Assembly: GCA_014896295.1 (NCBI GenBank)
Contig: JADBKR010000007.1
Span: forward strand, 496,001 to 560,000
DNA: 64,000 nt
DNA from: Limnochordaceae bacterium
GTDB lineage: Bacteria; Bacillota; Limnochordia; Limnochordales; Geochordaceae
Direction: 5' to 3'
A program made the translations under genes and the position numbers. The notes below the pieces were generated by a model. The model searched no databases, had not been told where the DNA came from, and saw only the letters and a list, made by a program, of their open reading frames with translations. This document shows, one piece after another, positions 1-11,082 of this stretch. Position 1 is the stretch's first letter; each line of letters starts with the position of its first letter.

Positions 1-1
1 G

Positions 2-1312
2 CAGGTACCCGGCCCACGATCCCGAGAGATCCTCGAGCTGATGCAGCGTTACGTGCCGCGCGCCATGACGCCGCACGTGCCGGCGGTGATTGCCCGCGCC
101 TCGGGCGCCATCGTCGAGGACGTCGACGGCAACCAGTTCATCGATTTCTCGGGCGGCATCGGGGTGGTCAACGTGGGTCACGCCCCGCCGGAAGTGGTCG
201 ACGCCGTCACCGAGCAGACCCGCCGCTTCTTGCACACGGACTTCACCGTGGTGCCCTACGAGCCGTACGTGCGCCTGGCCGAGCGCCTGGCCCGGCAGGC
301 TCCGGGTGGGCCGTGGAAAGTCGCCTTCTTCAACTCCGGCGCCGAGGCGGTGGAAAACGCCGTCAAGCTGGCCCGCTACGCGACCGGGCGCGCCGGCGTC
401 ATCGCGCTCGAGGGGGCGTTCCACGGGCGCACCTACATGGCCATGACCCTCACGAGCAAGGTCAAGCCGTACAAGGAGCGGTTCGGCCCCTTCGTGCCCG
501 AGGTGTACCGGGTGCCGGCTCCTTACTGCTACCGATGCCCCCTCGGCCTGCGTTACCCCGACTGCGGCCTCGCCTGTGTGGAGTCCATGAAGCGGGCCCT
601 GGTCACGACGGTCGCTCCCGAGGCCGTGGCCGCGGTCATCGTGGAGCCGGTACAGGGTGAGGGCGGCTTCGTCGTGCCGCCCCCGGAGTACCTGCCGGCC
701 GTCCGCGAGCTGACCGCCCGCCACGATATCCTCCTCATCGTGGACGAGATCCAGACGGGCTTCGGGCGGACCGGGCGGTTCTTCGCCGTGGAGCACTTCG
801 GGGTCCAGCCGGACGTGCTGACCGTAGGAAAGTCGCTGGCGGCAGGCCTGCCCCTGTCGGGCGTCATCGCCCGGGCGGAGCTCTACGACCGGCTCGGGGA
901 ATCGGTGGTGGGCGGCACTTTCGTGGGCAACCCCGTGGCCTGCGCGGCGGGGCTCGCCGTGCTGGACATCTTCGAGCGGCAGCAGCTGGTGGAGCGGGCG
1001 AGCCGCCTCGGGGAGCTCATCCGGCAGCGCATGATGGCCATGCAGGAGCGTTTTGCCATCATCGGGGACGTACGCGGCCTGGGCGCCATGATGGCCATGG
1101 AGCTGGTGCGGGATCGGAGCACCAAGGAGCCGGCCGACGTGGAGACTTCCCGGATCCTCAGGCGTTGCTTCGAGCAGGGACTGATCGCGGTCAAGGCGGG
1201 CATCTACGGCAACGTGATCCGGATGCTGGTGCCGCTGGTCATCGAAGAGGAGCAACTGCTGGAGGGCCTGGCGATCCTGGAGCAGGCCATCGCGCAGGAG
1301 AGCCGCGCTTAA
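2..1312 (+). CDS. gabT: Class III aminotransferase, GABA/acetylornithine type (5' end outside window)
   Basis: PLP-dependent fold-type I aminotransferase, most like 4-aminobutyrate:2-oxoglutarate transaminases, which turn GABA into succinate semialdehyde. The frame is open from the window edge, and codons before the first ATG (position 41) read QVPGPRSREILEL. That matches the conserved GPxSRE-L start of the family, so the true start lies to the left. Visible motifs are FHGRTYM, VDEIQTGFGRTG and the PLP lysine in TVGKSLAAGLPLSG (about residue 264 counted from position 41). The CYRCPLG...YPDCGLAC segment is typical of the Firmicute/archaeal GabT branch. It is followed by a strong bidirectional hairpin before convergent kbl. 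Acetylornithine or other omega-amino-acid specificity cannot be excluded. Confidence 0.88.
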   Translation, partial: QVPGPRSREILELMQRYVPRAMTPHVPAVIARASGAIVEDVDGNQFIDFSGGIGVVNVGHAPPEVVDAVTEQTRRFLHTDFTVVPYEPYVRLAERLARQAPGGPWKVAFFNSGAEAVENAVKLARYATGRAGVIALEGAFHGRTYMAMTLTSKVKPYKERFGPFVPEVYRVPAPYCYRCPLGLRYPDCGLACVESMKRALVTTVAPEAVAAVIVEPVQGEGGFVVPPPEYLPAVRELTARHDILLIVDEIQTGFGRTGRFFAVEHFGVQPDVLTVGKSLAAGLPLSGVIARAELYDRLGESVVGGTFVGNPVACAAGLAVLDIFERQQLVERASRLGELIRQRMMAMQERFAIIGDVRGLGAMMAMELVRDRSTKEPADVETSRILRRCFEQGLIAVKAGIYGNVIRMLVPLVIEEEQLLEGLAILEQAIAQESRA

Positions 1313-1350
1313 CCCCTCACGGCCGGTGTCGTGCCGGGATCGAAGCGCCA

Positions 1351-1382
1351 GCAGAGGACGGCCCCAGCGGGCCGTCCTCTGC
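1351..1382. terminator. Bidirectional hairpin between gabT and kbl
   Basis: A perfect 14-bp stem (1351-1364 pairs with 1369-1382) closes a 4-base loop between two convergent genes. There is no long T run on either side, so it is a strong GC hairpin rather than a textbook Rho-independent terminator. Confidence 0.7.
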
Positions 1383-1404
1383 TTCGGCGATGCGTCTTCC
1401 AGCC

Positions 1405-2601
<1,197 letters not shown>

Positions 2602-2663
2602 GGCCCTTTCGTCCCCCCACCGGGTCGGATGTCGTCGATACGCGGTGCGCCGCGCCGAGGCGC

Positions 2664-3707
2664 TCACGGGACCTCGAGCAGGATCTTGCCGCACCGCCCG
2701 CTCGCCAGCATCTCGAAGGCTCTCCCGTACTCCTCCAGCCGGAACCGGTGCGTGATGATCGGGCGCACGTCGAGCCCGCCCCGCAGCATCTCGCTGAGCT
2801 GGTGCCAGGTGGTGAAGATCCGGCGGCCGTGGATGCCGCGCACGGTCAGGCCCTTGAGCACGACGAGCCGGCCCAGGTCGACCGTCAGCGGCCGGGACGG
2901 TAGCCCCAGCTGCGCCACCGATCCCCCCGGCCGCACCATCTGCAGCCCCTGGACCATGGCCGCCGGGTGGCCGGACATCTCCAGCAGCACGTCGACCCCC
3001 TCGCCCCCGGTTTCCCGCAAGACCCGCTCCACCGGGTCGGCCGCGGACGGGTCGAGCACCAGGTCCGCCCCCATCCGCTCCGCCAGCCGCCGGCGCTCCG
3101 GGCTCACCTCGGTGACGAAGATGGCCGTCGCCCCCGCCTTCCTCGCCACCGCCACGGCGGCGAGCCCGATGGGGCCGGCCCCCGTCACCGCCACCGTCGC
3201 CCCTGCGAGCGGAAACTCCAGCGCCGTGTGCACGGCGTTGCCCAGGGGATCCATGATGGCCCCGACCTCGTCGGGGATCGCAGGATCGAGCTTCCACACG
3301 TTTTGGGCGGGCACGACCACGTAGGACGCGAAGGCGCCGTCGACGTCGACCCCGCCGATGACGAGCCGGGTGCACAGGTGAGGCTGCCCCGTCCGGCACG
3401 GTCTGCAACGCCCGCAGTAGAAGTGCATCTCCGCGCTGATGCGCTCACCCACCCGGACGTCCTCCACGCCCGGCCCGACCGCGTCCACCACGCCCATCCA
3501 CTCGTGCCCGATCACGACCGGCGGCCGGATGCGACCGGCCGCCCACTCGTCCCACGCGTAGATATGCCCGTCGGTGCCGCAGATGCCGGCCAGGATGACC
3601 CGCGCCCTCACCTGCCCGGGTCCCGGCTCCGGCACGGGCCGCTCCGTCAGGACCAGCCCCGGCCCCGGAGCCTCCTTTACCAGCGCCGGCATGAGACCGT
3701 GCCCCAT
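2664..3707 (-). CDS. tdh: L-threonine 3-dehydrogenase
   Basis: Zinc-dependent medium-chain dehydrogenase, 347 residues, oxidising L-threonine to 2-amino-3-ketobutyrate with NAD+. It has the Tdh signature [14 protein letters not shown] (catalytic zinc Cys plus the substrate loop), GHE for the second zinc ligand, the four structural-zinc cysteines in [15 protein letters not shown], the [11 protein letters not shown] block and the nucleotide-binding GAGPIGLAA. Its C-terminal PIITHRF is also shared with Escherichia coli Tdh. ATG 3707 has a GGAGGAG ribosome-binding site 11 bases upstream; ATG 3692 is an alternative start. kbl follows immediately and receives the product. Confidence 0.93.
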   Translation of the reverse strand: MGHGLMPALVKEAPGPGLVLTERPVPEPGPGQVRARVILAGICGTDGHIYAWDEWAAGRIRPPVVIGHEWMGVVDAVGPGVEDVRVGERISAEMHFYCGRCRPCRTGQPHLCTRLVIGGVDVDGAFASYVVVPAQNVWKLDPAIPDEVGAIMDPLGNAVHTALEFPLAGATVAVTGAGPIGLAAVAVARKAGATAIFVTEVSPERRRLAERMGADLVLDPSAADPVERVLRETGGEGVDVLLEMSGHPAAMVQGLQMVRPGGSVAQLGLPSRPLTVDLGRLVVLKGLTVRGIHGRRIFTTWHQLSEMLRGGLDVRPIITHRFRLEEYGRAFEMLASGRCGKILLEVP

Positions 3708-3732
3708 ATGGGATGCCGCTCCTCCCTCTCCC

Positions 3733-3759
3733 TGGCCGCCCGGCTAGGCCGGGCGGCCA
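3733..3759 (-). terminator. GC hairpin overlapping the GNAT stop codon
   Basis: A 12-bp inverted repeat (3733-3744 and 3748-3759) with a 3-base loop sits on the stop codon of the upstream GNAT gene, just before tdh. No T run follows, so it may attenuate rather than end transcription into tdh-kbl. Confidence 0.45.
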
Positions 3760-4688
3760 CCCCGCTGCTCCTCGTCTGCGACGTCGACGACCTTCTCCAT
3801 CCGGGCAAAGACTCGCGAGATGCTCGCTCCCAGCTTGCGAGCGTAGAAGCACCGCGGGCCGGCCCAGGCGATCTGCGCCTCCGTGTACCCCCGCTGCGCC
3901 ATGTCCTCGAAACAGCGCACGCACAGCTCGATGCCCAGCCCCGTACCCTGCCACCGCGGCTCCACGCCCATCGGGCCGAACCACCCCGGACGCCCGCTGT
4001 CGTACACGGCGAAGCCTATCCACTGCCCGTCCTGTACGGCCACGAAGCCCGCCGGGGGCTGCCGCCTCAGGGCCACGCCCACCTCGTACGCCCAATGCGG
4101 CCCCCATGTCCGCAGCATCCAATCCCCGAGCGACGCCTCGTCCTCCGGACGGAGCCGGCGCACGGCAATGCCCGCCTGCTCCAGGGCCTGTCGCCGCTCT
4201 TTCTCCGGGGGAGCGGCCAGAGGGCGGATCAGGTCGACCTTCATGTTGAACTCGTAAGAGCGCAGGGCATACCCGCGGCGTTCGAACAGGCACAGCGCCG
4301 GGGTGAACTGAACGTCGATCCCCGGCCACAGGTAGCTCGGTGCGCTGTCGAAAGCCCGGATCGCCCGCACGCCCTTCGACACGAGCCTCCGCTCCAGCTC
4401 GTCGAGCAGGCGGCTGGCGACCTTCTGCCGGCGAAAAGCCGGAGTGACCGCCAGGAACTGCACGTAACCCGCCGGCTTGCCTCCGGCCGGGTCAGGGCGG
4501 ACGACCCCCACCGCGGCTCCCACGAGCCGTCCTCCGTGCCGGGCCGCCAGCCACAAGGAGAGATCACAGTCGGGATCCTCCAGGAGCCGCTCCCGCAGCA
4601 CCTCCTCGGGAAGCCGCTCTCCCGGGACCGCTTCCTCCCACAGCGCCGCCAGCTGGTCCACGCCGAGTTGGGCTTGTGCGTCACTCAT
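3744..4688 (-). CDS. Tandem GNAT acetyltransferase
   Basis: A 314-residue protein made of two GNAT-like domains. Domain 1 (about 1-155) carries the acetyl-CoA loop region FLAVTPAFRRQKVASRLLDEL, in place of the usual QxxGxG. Domain 2 (about 160-300) has MGVEPRWQGTGLGIEL, a well-formed R/QxxGxG/A pyrophosphate loop, so domain 2 is probably the catalytic half. The substrate cannot be told from sequence. ATG 4688 gives the full first domain. It is divergent from ispH and upstream of tdh on the same strand. It resembles the double-GNAT proteins of Bacilli and actinobacteria, some of which modify aminoglycosides or protein N-termini, but nothing here supports a specific substrate. Confidence 0.8.
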   Translation of the reverse strand: MSDAQAQLGVDQLAALWEEAVPGERLPEEVLRERLLEDPDCDLSLWLAARHGGRLVGAAVGVVRPDPAGGKPAGYVQFLAVTPAFRRQKVASRLLDELERRLVSKGVRAIRAFDSAPSYLWPGIDVQFTPALCLFERRGYALRSYEFNMKVDLIRPLAAPPEKERRQALEQAGIAVRRLRPEDEASLGDWMLRTWGPHWAYEVGVALRRQPPAGFVAVQDGQWIGFAVYDSGRPGWFGPMGVEPRWQGTGLGIELCVRCFEDMAQRGYTEAQIAWAGPRCFYARKLGASISRVFARMEKVVDVADEEQRGGRPA

Positions 4689-4829
4689 GGCACGTGTGCG
4701 CCCCTTCCCCCACGGGACGTGCTTCTTGCTCCATCGTGCGCTATCCTGTCAGCGTGGAGCGCCGGAAGAGGGTGCTCGCGGGCCTACCCGGGCGGGTGGC
4801 CTGTCGATCGGGGAAGAGGTGTGCGGGGC

Positions 4830-5762
4830 TTGGAAGTCGTCCCCATCTCCCCGCGGGGGTACTGCTACGGCGTGGTGGACGCCCTCAAGCTCGCCAGGGC
4901 TGCCGCTCGGGATCCGTCCGTGCCGCGCCCCATCCACGTGCTGGGGCTGCTGGTGCACAACCGTCACGCCGTGGAGGAGCTGGAGCGCTTCGGCATTCGC
5001 TCCCTGGACGGGCCGGATCGGCTCGCGCTGCTCGAATCCATCGACCGGGGCACGGTCATCCTCACGGCCCACGGCGTCGCCCCCGCCGTCAAGGCCAGAG
5101 CACGGGCCAGGGGCCTTCACGTCGTGGACGCCACCTGCCCGGACGTGACCCGCACGCACCAACTCGTGAAGGATCTGGCGGCTCGAGGCTACTTCATCGT
5201 CTACATCGGCAAGCGGGGCCACCCGGAGCCCGAGGGAGTCCTGGGCGAGTCTCCGGGTGCCATCGTGCTGGTGGAGCGCGAAGAAGAGGTGGACGGCCTC
5301 GAGGTGCCTGCCGGCCGTCCGGTGGCCGTGACGACCCAGACCACCCTCTCCCAGTGGGACACGCAGGCGATCATCCGCCGCATCCAGCAGCGCTTTCCCC
5401 GGGCCGAGGTCTACAACGAGATCTGCCTGGCGACCCAGCTGCGCCAGCAGGCCGCGGTCCGGGAGGCGGCTCGGGTCGACCTGGTCATCGTGGTGGGGGA
5501 CCGCCGCAGCAACAACTCGGGACGGCTCGTTCAGGTCGTTCGGGAGAAGGCAGGCAAGCCGGCCTACCTCGTGGAGGACGTCGCCGGCATCCGCCCGGAG
5601 TGGCTGGTCGGGGCCAGGCGGGTCGGGGTGACTGCCGGCTCTTCGACGCCCAGCGGCATCACGCGGGAGGTCATCCGGTGGCTGCAGGCCTACGAGCCGC
5701 CGGCGCCGGCTGCGGCCGCCGTGCCGCCGGGCTCCGGGACGGCACCCCACCCCGTAGGGTAA
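4830..5762 (+). CDS. ispH: 4-hydroxy-3-methylbut-2-enyl diphosphate reductase
   Basis: Last enzyme of the MEP isoprenoid pathway, a [4Fe-4S] protein converting HMBPP to IPP and DMAPP. Three cluster cysteines are seen: PRGYCYG (residue 12), DATCPDVT (about 103) and NEICLATQ (about 199). Further motifs are [26 protein letters not shown] and the substrate motif SNNSGRL. TTG 4830 was chosen because it aligns with the Bacillus subtilis start ([14 protein letters not shown] against [14 protein letters not shown]) and has a GAAGAGG ribosome-binding site 10 bases upstream. GTG 4821 is an alternative but overlaps that site. The C-terminus ends in an Ala/Pro-rich tail. trxB follows 46 bp later on the same strand. 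Confidence 0.95.
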   Translation: MEVVPISPRGYCYGVVDALKLARAAARDPSVPRPIHVLGLLVHNRHAVEELERFGIRSLDGPDRLALLESIDRGTVILTAHGVAPAVKARARARGLHVVDATCPDVTRTHQLVKDLAARGYFIVYIGKRGHPEPEGVLGESPGAIVLVEREEEVDGLEVPAGRPVAVTTQTTLSQWDTQAIIRRIQQRFPRAEVYNEICLATQLRQQAAVREAARVDLVIVVGDRRSNNSGRLVQVVREKAGKPAYLVEDVAGIRPEWLVGARRVGVTAGSSTPSGITREVIRWLQAYEPPAPAAAAVPPGSGTAPHPVG

Positions 5763-5808
5763 AATACCGGTCAGGGACCTTCTTCGAAGCAGGGAGGCGA
5801 CGATCGCG

Positions 5809-6759
5809 TTGGAACAGGTGATCATCCTGGGTTCGGGCCCGGCCGGCCTCACGGCGGCCATCTACACGGCTCGGGCCAACTTGGGCCCGCTGGTCATCGC
5901 CGGGCGAGAAGCCGGCGGGCAGCTGATGCTCACGACGGAAGTCGAGAACTTCCCCGGGTTTCCCGAAGGCATCCAGGGGCCCGAGCTCATGGACGCCATG
6001 CGGCGCCAGGCCGAGCGGTTCGGCGCGCGCTTCGTCGACGACGACGCGACGGCGGTGGACTTCTCCGGCCGGCCGTTGAAGGTCACGGCAGGGGACACGG
6101 TCTACGAGGCCCGATCCGTCATCATCGCGACGGGCGCCTCGGCCAGGTGGCTGGGGCTTCCCTCCGAAAGCCGGCTGAGGGGCCACGGCGTCTCGAGCTG
6201 CGCCACGTGCGACGGGTACTTTTTCCGGGATCAGAAGGTGGTCGTGGTCGGCGGAGGCGACACGGCCATGGAAGAGGCGCTTTTCCTCACGCGCTTCGCC
6301 TCCGAGGTCGTCGTCCTCCACCGCAGGGATCAGCTTCGCGCCAGCAAGATCCTCCAGGAGCGGGCCCGCCGCAACCCCAAGATCCGTTTCATCTGGAACG
6401 TCGTGGTCGAGGAGATCCTCGGCCACAAGAGCGTAGAGGGCGTACGCCTGCGCAACGTCGTCACGGGTGAGACGCTGGTCGAGCCGTGCCAGGGCGTCTT
6501 CGTGGCCATCGGCCACGCCCCCAACACAGGGTTCCTCGCGGGCCAAGTGGAGCTCGACGAGCGCGGGTACGTGGTGGTGCACGACGAGACGCGCACGAGC
6601 CGCGACGGGGTCTTTTGCGCGGGCGACGTCCACGACTTCCGCTACCGGCAGGCGGTCACGGCGGCCGCCGCGGGATGCAAGGCGGCCCTCGACGTGGAGA
6701 AGTACCTCGAGGCTCTGGAGCCTTCCTCGGAGCTGAGCCCTTCGGCCGCTACCCCGTGA
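5809..6759 (+). CDS. trxB: Thioredoxin-disulfide reductase
   Basis: FAD/NADPH flavoenzyme of 316 residues reducing thioredoxin in the cytoplasm. The N-terminal FAD motif [11 protein letters not shown], the redox-active CATC (residues 131-134, in [11 protein letters not shown]), the NADPH motif [11 protein letters not shown] and the C-terminal FAD motif FCAGDV are all present. TTG 5809 follows an AGGGAGG ribosome-binding site by about 10 bases and places the FAD motif at the usual distance. It lies 46 bp after ispH. A CPWC glutaredoxin-like gene and groES lie just beyond on the other strand, so the region has a thiol-redox and folding theme. All catalytic features look intact. Confidence 0.95.
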   Translation: MEQVIILGSGPAGLTAAIYTARANLGPLVIAGREAGGQLMLTTEVENFPGFPEGIQGPELMDAMRRQAERFGARFVDDDATAVDFSGRPLKVTAGDTVYEARSVIIATGASARWLGLPSESRLRGHGVSSCATCDGYFFRDQKVVVVGGGDTAMEEALFLTRFASEVVVLHRRDQLRASKILQERARRNPKIRFIWNVVVEEILGHKSVEGVRLRNVVTGETLVEPCQGVFVAIGHAPNTGFLAGQVELDERGYVVVHDETRTSRDGVFCAGDVHDFRYRQAVTAAAAGCKAALDVEKYLEALEPSSELSPSAATP

Positions 6760-6766
6760 CGAGGAG

Positions 6767-6795
6767 AGGGGCCGTCCCTCGTGGAGACGGCCCCT
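6767..6795. terminator. Hairpin between convergent trxB and groES
   Basis: A 10-bp stem (6767-6776 with 6786-6795), 9-base loop, directly after the trxB stop and before the groES 3' end. No T run follows on either strand. Confidence 0.55.
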
Positions 6796-6847
6796 GTGTG
6801 GCCTGTGCCTCAGCTCTTCGTGCTCTCGCTTGCAACCGCCCCAAAGG

Positions 6848-7135
6848 TCAGGAGCTCGGTGCCTGGCCGTCGCGCTCGATGACCGCCAGGAGATCGGACC
6901 GGTTGATGATCAGGTAGTCGACGCCGTTCAACTTGACCTCGGTGCCGGAGTACTTGGCGTACAGCACCCGGTCGCCCGGCTTCACCTTGATGTTCTCGTC
7001 GTCCCCTACCGCCACGACCTCGCCCTCCTGCGACTTCTCCTGGGCGGTGTCGGGCAGGATGATACCGCCCTTGGTGCGTTCCTCGGGCTTGACCGGGCGC
7101 AGCAGCACCCGGTCCTCCAGCGGTTTGATGTTCAA
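6848..7135 (-). CDS. groES: Co-chaperonin GroES, without adjacent groEL
   Basis: A 95-residue Hsp10 that caps GroEL. Family landmarks are IKPLEDRVLLRP, the mobile loop with KGGIILPDTA, KSQEGEVVAVG, VKPGDRVLYAKYSGTEV and the C-terminal YLIINRSDLLAVI. The start is TTG 7135, six bases after a GAAGGGGGAG ribosome-binding site; no ATG is possible in that position. groEL is normally the next gene, but here the following gene (trxB) is convergent, so the pair is split. It is 42 bp downstream of the glutaredoxin gene and probably shares its promoter. No CIRCE (HrcA) operator was seen upstream. Confidence 0.93.
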   Translation of the reverse strand: MNIKPLEDRVLLRPVKPEERTKGGIILPDTAQEKSQEGEVVAVGDDENIKVKPGDRVLYAKYSGTEVKLNGVDYLIINRSDLLAVIERDGQAPSS

Positions 7136-7177
7136 CGCATGCTCCCCCTTCCATCCCTTGGACGTGCTACGAGGCCT

Positions 7178-7423
7178 TCATCGCCGCAGCCCGAGCAGCG
7201 CGTCGATGCGCGCCCGGTCGAAGCCGACGACGATCCGCCCGTTGATGTCGATGACGGGCACCCCTTGCTGGCCCGACTTACGAACCATCTCCATGGCCGC
7301 CTTCTGATCCCGGGAGACGTCCACGTCGTAGAAGTGAATCTGTCGCTCCCGGAGATACCGCTTGGTCGCGTTGCACCACGGACAGGTCGGCGTCGAGTAG
7401 ACGATGACCCGAGGCTGGCTCAC
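7178..7423 (-). CDS. Glutaredoxin-family protein (CPWC)
   Basis: An 81-residue thioredoxin-fold protein with the dithiol active site CPWC at residues 14-17, the cis-proline motif GVPVIDINGR and a final helix. This is the size of NrdH or of the small glutaredoxin-like proteins that work with thioredoxin reductase in Gram-positive bacteria lacking glutathione. Start GTG 7423 has a strong ribosome-binding site (AAGGGGAG) six bases before it. It has its own sigma-70-type promoter and leads into groES. Electron supply from the nearby TrxB is plausible but is inference. Confidence 0.85.
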   Translation of the reverse strand: MSQPRVIVYSTPTCPWCNATKRYLRERQIHFYDVDVSRDQKAAMEMVRKSGQQGVPVIDINGRIVVGFDRARIDALLGLRR

Positions 7424-7493
7424 CCGCAGCTCCCCTTCCCCGTGGAATGCCAGGGGGTTTGGGCGGGCAATACCCTACCCAGTACCGTAGGTC

Positions 7494-7522
7494 ATCATAG
7501 ACAAGGCGGCTGCGGCTGTCAA
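7494..7522 (-). promoter_or_regulatory. Sigma-A-type promoter for glutaredoxin-groES
   Basis: On the minus strand: -35 TTGACA (7517-7522), a 17-bp spacer and -10 TATGAT (7494-7499). This is a near-consensus vegetative promoter, about 70 bp before the glutaredoxin start. The -35 box overlaps the TGA stop of the upstream membrane-protein gene. Confidence 0.8.
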
Positions 7523-9928
7523 TCCCCTCCGCCGCCTGAGCCGGCCTCGCTCGCCCGGCGGTCCAGGCTCTCCTCCAACAGCGACGCAGCAGGCAGCAAC
7601 AGCGCGGTGGCCGCGGCCGTCACCCCCGAGTCGTTGGCCACGAGCGCCACCAGCGCCCCTGCCCCGGCCGCCTGGAGCATCGCCACGTAAGCCCCGTCCC
7701 GGGCGGCAATGCGGCCGGACAGCCTCGGCGCTCGCAAGAACGCGGCCGTCACCACCAGCATCGCTACGACCATGATCCGCGTATACATGCTGTACCGGAT
7801 GAGCCGCACGTTGAGCGCCAGCTTGCGCCGGGCGATCTCCAGGAGGTATCCGGGCCCGGCCTCCTGAGAGGCGACGAGGGCCTGCCCCCAGTGCGCCTGC
7901 ATGGGCCTGGGCTGCAGCGCGTCCCACCCGCCGAGCGCCAGGACGAGGGCCATGCCCGCCGCCACGCCCCACAGGACCCGCCCGAGCAGATCGGACCCCT
8001 TCTGCTGCAGATCCGCGCCCCCCCTCGCCCAGGCCAGCGTGGCGACCACGGCAGCCACGGTCATGGCGAGCCCGCCTCCGACGTCGGAGCCCCACCCGGG
8101 CCACCCGGTCACCACCGCCGTCGCCGCGATCACGAGCCCTCCGGCCCAGGCGCGGCCCGTGCGCCGCATCGCCTCCAGGCCGACGAGGAGCGCCGCGCTG
8201 AGCATGAGCCCCGAGTGCTCGTTGCCGACGCCGTAAAACCGCGCGCCTGCCACCAGATCGTAGCCCATGAGCGAGCTCCCGATGAGCCCAAGATGGGCCA
8301 CTGCGTCGGCGATCGTGCTCGCGAGCGCGAGGGCCGCCACGATCACGACCGCACCCGTGCCGAGGGCCTTCCCGGCCAGCCGAGCCCCCCAGGTCAGCAG
8401 CAAGGCCCCGGATCCTGCGATGGCCAGAGCCCATGCGCTGTCGCCGGACCCGGCCAGGAGAGGGGGCGGTCGGACCACCACCGGGAGCAGGAGCATCACC
8501 GGTACGGCAGCCGCCCACACCGCCGCATCCGCCATCAGGGAGGCCACCCGCCGCCAGGGCCACCAGGCCGCGACCAGCGCTCCCAGCAGGACCAGGACCT
8601 GCAGGCTGATGAGCGTCGGCATGACCCTCGGCCGCAGCCAGTAGATGCGGGAGCGCAGGACGGCCCAATCCCGCAGCCGCGCGACCATGGAGCCGCTGCC
8701 GGTCCCCTGGCCGGCGTGAAGTCGCGCCCCGGGTGCGGTCTCGAGCGGCCGGCCGGCCACCGGCGCCGGCGGGTGGGCCAGGCCGAAGGCCCGGGCCAAC
8801 GTGGCGGTCAGGTCCGGGGCGATGGCAAAGCCGTCCAGCCGGGTGCTCGAGCTGTAGAGCAGGCCGGGTCCCTCGAGGTTTCGAACCAGGAGAGGGGTGA
8901 GGAGCAAGGCCGGCCGTTCGGTCCCGTCGGGGTCCGGAAGGGCCGGTAACGGCAGCAACGCGGTGATGACGATCGTTGCCTGTGCCCAGTACGGATCCGA
9001 GCGGAGCCGTTCCAAGAACTCCCCGAGGCGCGCCGAGACCGCTTCGCCCGCCTGCCGGAAGGCGCCCGGCGTCATCGCCTGCTCTTCGAGGGCCAGGCGG
9101 AAGAGATCCCCGCTGTCCACGAAGACCGCCGGAGGCCTGAGAGCTCCTTCTCGCACGGACAGGGCCCTGAGCTCCCGCCAGACGGCGTGCCAGTCCGTGC
9201 GCACGCCGCCTGGCGCCGCCGGGTCCTGCACGTCGATCCGGATGGCCCGGGGCACCGTGCCCCTGGAGTCGACGGCCACCAGGGCCGCCAGATCGAGGGG
9301 CCGGACCTCGCCCCATGGAAGCCAGCGCCCAAAGGCGACCGCCTCGGCCGGCCCTCCCACCCACCGCCCGTCTCCCATGACCACCCGGCGATACCCGGCC
9401 GTCTCCATCAGGTCCCCCAGCCACCCCAGGGGCGGGCTCGCCTCCTGGCCCATCGCCCGGGCCAGCTGGGGCGCGTCCGAGGAGCAGCAGGCCGTCGGGG
9501 CCCAGGGCAGGCGGTGGCCCCATGCGTCGCCGGTAGGTAGCCCGAGAGGCTTCGTCCGGCCGGGCGAACAGGATGGGGCCGGCGAGCCTCTCCTGGCGTA
9601 CGCCGCTCGCCAGGGTGGCGTACGCGGACAGGGCGTCGCGGGGGTTGGTGACCAGGGGGTTGAGGAGCGCCATCGAGCTCGACCCGATCCATCGGGCAAA
9701 GGAAGATCCTTCCCCTTGGGCGGCGGTGTGCGAGGCCAGCCACGGCCAGTGGAGCCCCTCCCAGAAGAGCACCAGCACGGGCCGGCGAACCGGTGTGGCG
9801 ACGGCGCCGGCTTCGGACGCCGCCACCCGGCCTGCAGGGGCGACCATCGCCAGCGCCGCCCAGACCAGTGCGGACAGAGCCGCTGCCCGTCCGGGTGTGG
9901 CCTGGGGTTTGCGGCGCGGCCTACGCAC
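7519..9928 (-). CDS. Membrane protein with alkaline-phosphatase-superfamily-like domain (one frameshift)
   Basis: About 802 residues once a single extra base is removed. An N-terminal signal/anchor (Arg-rich, then a hydrophobic stretch ending ...AGRVAASEA) precedes an exported domain of about 400 residues that resembles the alkaline phosphatase/sulfatase fold: RPVLVLFWEGL at the start, NPRDALSAYATLASG in the position of the nucleophile loop, and LLYSSSTRLDGFAIAPDLTATLARAFG like the closing strand of that fold. The C-terminal half has roughly ten membrane helices. The frame changes near 9468-9471 (a GGGG run, plus strand); the sequence continues logically on both sides. GTG 9928 overlaps the previous glycosyltransferase stop (GTGCGTAG), so the two are translationally coupled. 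The function is unknown, possibly transfer or removal of a head group on a surface glycan. Confidence 0.7.
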
Positions 9929-11082
9929 GCCCGGTAGCCTCCCGGCCGGCCCGGTAGAGCTCCAGGATCGCTCGAGCCATGGCCGAAGCCCTGGAAGCGC
10001 CCCGCCGCCTCCCTCGCCCGCCTGGCCATCTCACCGGTCCGGGCCGGATCGTCCATGAGCCGGCGCATGGCAGAGGCCAGCTCGACCGGATCGCCCCCGG
10101 GCACCAGGAGCCCGCCGCCGGCCGAAAGCAGGGGCTCCAGGTTGGCCCCGGCGGAGGCGATCACGGGGCGGCGGGAGGCCATCGCCTCCAGCAGCGCGTA
10201 CCCGAAACCCTCGAACGCCGACGGGAATACCGCTGCATGGACCCCGGCCCAGAACCGGCGCGGGTCGTCCACCGGTCCGAGCAGCCGGACCGCCCGCCCT
10301 GCCCCGAGCCGTCGGACGAGGGCCTCGAGCTCGTGCCGGAGCGGCCCGTCCCCTCCCACGAGAAGCCGCGCCTGCCGGCCGGAGCTCTCCAGCTCCGCCG
10401 CAGCCAGGATCGCCACGTGCACGCGCTTGGAAGGGATCAGGCGGGTAAGGCAACCGAACACCCACGGCCGGCCCGCCTCGGGCGGCGCCCATCCTGGCGC
10501 GGCGTCGAACCACCGGTCCGGAAGCCCGTTGGGGATGACGCGCAGACGTTCCGGGCTTTGCTCCCCGAGGTCGGGCTCCCACATCCTGGCAACCTGGTCC
10601 GAGACGGCGATGACGCGGTCCATGCGCCGCAGTGCCCACCTGCCGGCCTCGTGGTCCGCCCACCGCAGGATGGCCGCCCGCCGGGCCGGCAACGCGTTGT
10701 GCAGCGTCGACACCCACAGCGGGGGCTTCCCTCCGCAGCGCAAGCTGCGCGCGCACAGCCCGGCAGCCAGGGCTCCCACGATGGTGGCCTTGTAGCCGTG
10801 CAAGTGCACGACGCAGGGCCGGAGCTCCCGCACCAACCGGGCGAGGCGCACGGCCGACGCCACGTCGTCGAGGGCGCGTACCCCATCCCGGACCGGCAGG
10901 GGGAAAAGGAGCACCACCCGCTCGCCCGGACGGGCCCCTGATCCCCCCGGGTCGAGCCGGCCGTACAGCCGCTGCAGCACGTCCGGCGGCGCCCCCACGG
11001 CCAGGCGATGGCCGGCGGGCAAGAGCTCGCCGGCGAGGGCCGCCATATGGGTGATCATGCCCCCCGAGGCCTCCCGCATCAC
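9921..11082 (-). CDS. GT4-type glycosyltransferase (one frameshift near the C-terminus)
   Basis: About 386 residues after correction; a GT-B fold retaining glycosyltransferase. The N-terminus has the REASGGMITHMAAL acceptor-site start. The second domain has GCLTRLIPSKRV, LLVGGDGPLRHELE and the donor-binding FPSAFEGFGYALLEAMASRRPVIAS (EGFGYALLEA is the E-x7-E region). Near 9981-9984 the frame must drop one base (GGCC). The sequence then runs ...FQGFG-MARAILELYRAG...TGRA and stops at 9921, overlapping the next gene's GTG start. Only GTG 11082 can start this frame; the first beta-strand of the fold (PVFLHV) is encoded just upstream of it without a start codon, so the N-terminus is uncertain. Confidence 0.8.
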
